Shown here piece by piece: positions 63,969-64,000 of a stretch of DNA of 64,000 bases (the first letter of the stretch is position 1; each line of letters begins with the position of its first letter). Location: positions 1-64,000 of the forward strand of contig CAITOF010000036.1 of NCBI GenBank assembly GCA_903893945.1, read 5' to 3'. The notes below the pieces were generated by a model. The model was not told the origin of the DNA and did no database searches. It saw only the letters and a list, made by a program, of their open reading frames with translations. The translations under genes were made by a program, and so were the position numbers. This DNA comes from an uncultured Oxalobacteraceae bacterium (lineage in GTDB: Bacteria > Pseudomonadota > Gammaproteobacteria > Burkholderiales > Burkholderiaceae_D).

Positions 63969-64000
63969 ATGAGTACCGAACAACTGAAACAATCGCTCAA
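63969..64000 (+). CDS. Start of a gene truncated by the window end
   Basis: ATG 63969 is preceded by a strong GAGGAATGAAAC ribosome site and opens MSTEQLKQSL before the window ends. Only ten full codons are available, so the product cannot be named. It follows ispF by 59 bp on the same strand. Confidence 0.5.
   Translation, partial: MSTEQLKQSL

Noticed and set aside
1-64000. CRISPR arrays, tRNA genes, rRNA genes, insertion sequences and phage genes
   Set aside because: No regularly spaced identical repeats, cloverleaf signatures, rRNA sequence, transposase or phage proteins were seen on either strand.

Overview
The window reads as ordinary, densely packed chromosome of a betaproteobacterium, most likely in the order Burkholderiales. 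The main evidence is gene order: yqgE-ruvX-pyrR-pyrB-pyrC', ispF-ispD next to mfd and serB, mog-yjgA-pmbA, and an imuA-imuB-dnaE2 mutagenesis cassette. Composition looks moderate in GC (not computed). The genus cannot be fixed from sequence reading alone. I saw no tRNA, rRNA, CRISPR array, insertion sequence or prophage.

Layout. 1-5020: yqgE, ruvX, pyrR, pyrB, a catalytically dead dihydroorotase (pyrC'), then a plsC-type acyltransferase. 5065-8830: gloB, a methyltransferase, rnhA, a short-chain dehydrogenase and undecaprenyl-diphosphatase. 9106-15986: a peptide (POT) transporter, a giant DUF748/AsmA-like protein and mltD. 16185-26571: the most distinctive accessory block. A leftward operon (YncE-like beta-propeller, histidine acid phosphatase, response regulator, histidine kinase, outer-membrane protein) diverges from a TonB-dependent receptor and an exported alkaline-phosphatase-superfamily enzyme. 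The gap between them carries two near-identical CTTAG-N6-CTTAG direct repeats, placed almost symmetrically to the two candidate promoters. I read this as a self-regulated system for finding and dephosphorylating an exogenous phosphorylated ligand.

26608-35488: yaeQ, a second two-component system whose sensor has a proline-rich periplasmic loop, a di-haem peroxidase, a small exported Cys-containing protein, a GSGD-repeat GIN-domain protein, an MFS exporter and an MgtC-like membrane protein. 35597-45160: a DNA-damage island. A FAN1-type nuclease and an XPD-like helicase with an N-terminal RecB/Cas4-type nuclease diverge from imuA-imuB-dnaE2, and each side has its own perfect CTGT-N8-ACAG LexA box.

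45223-52159: a five-gene catabolic operon (class III aminotransferase, ADP-forming acyl-CoA synthetase, enoyl-CoA hydratase, hot-dog thioesterase, AcuI/YhdH-type acryloyl-CoA reductase) divergent from a GcvA-like LysR regulator. 52162-64000: esterase, mog, yjgA/darP, pmbA, a second POT transporter, a glutathione transferase, a small membrane protein, serB, mfd, ispD, ispF, and the first codons of a further gene cut by the window end.
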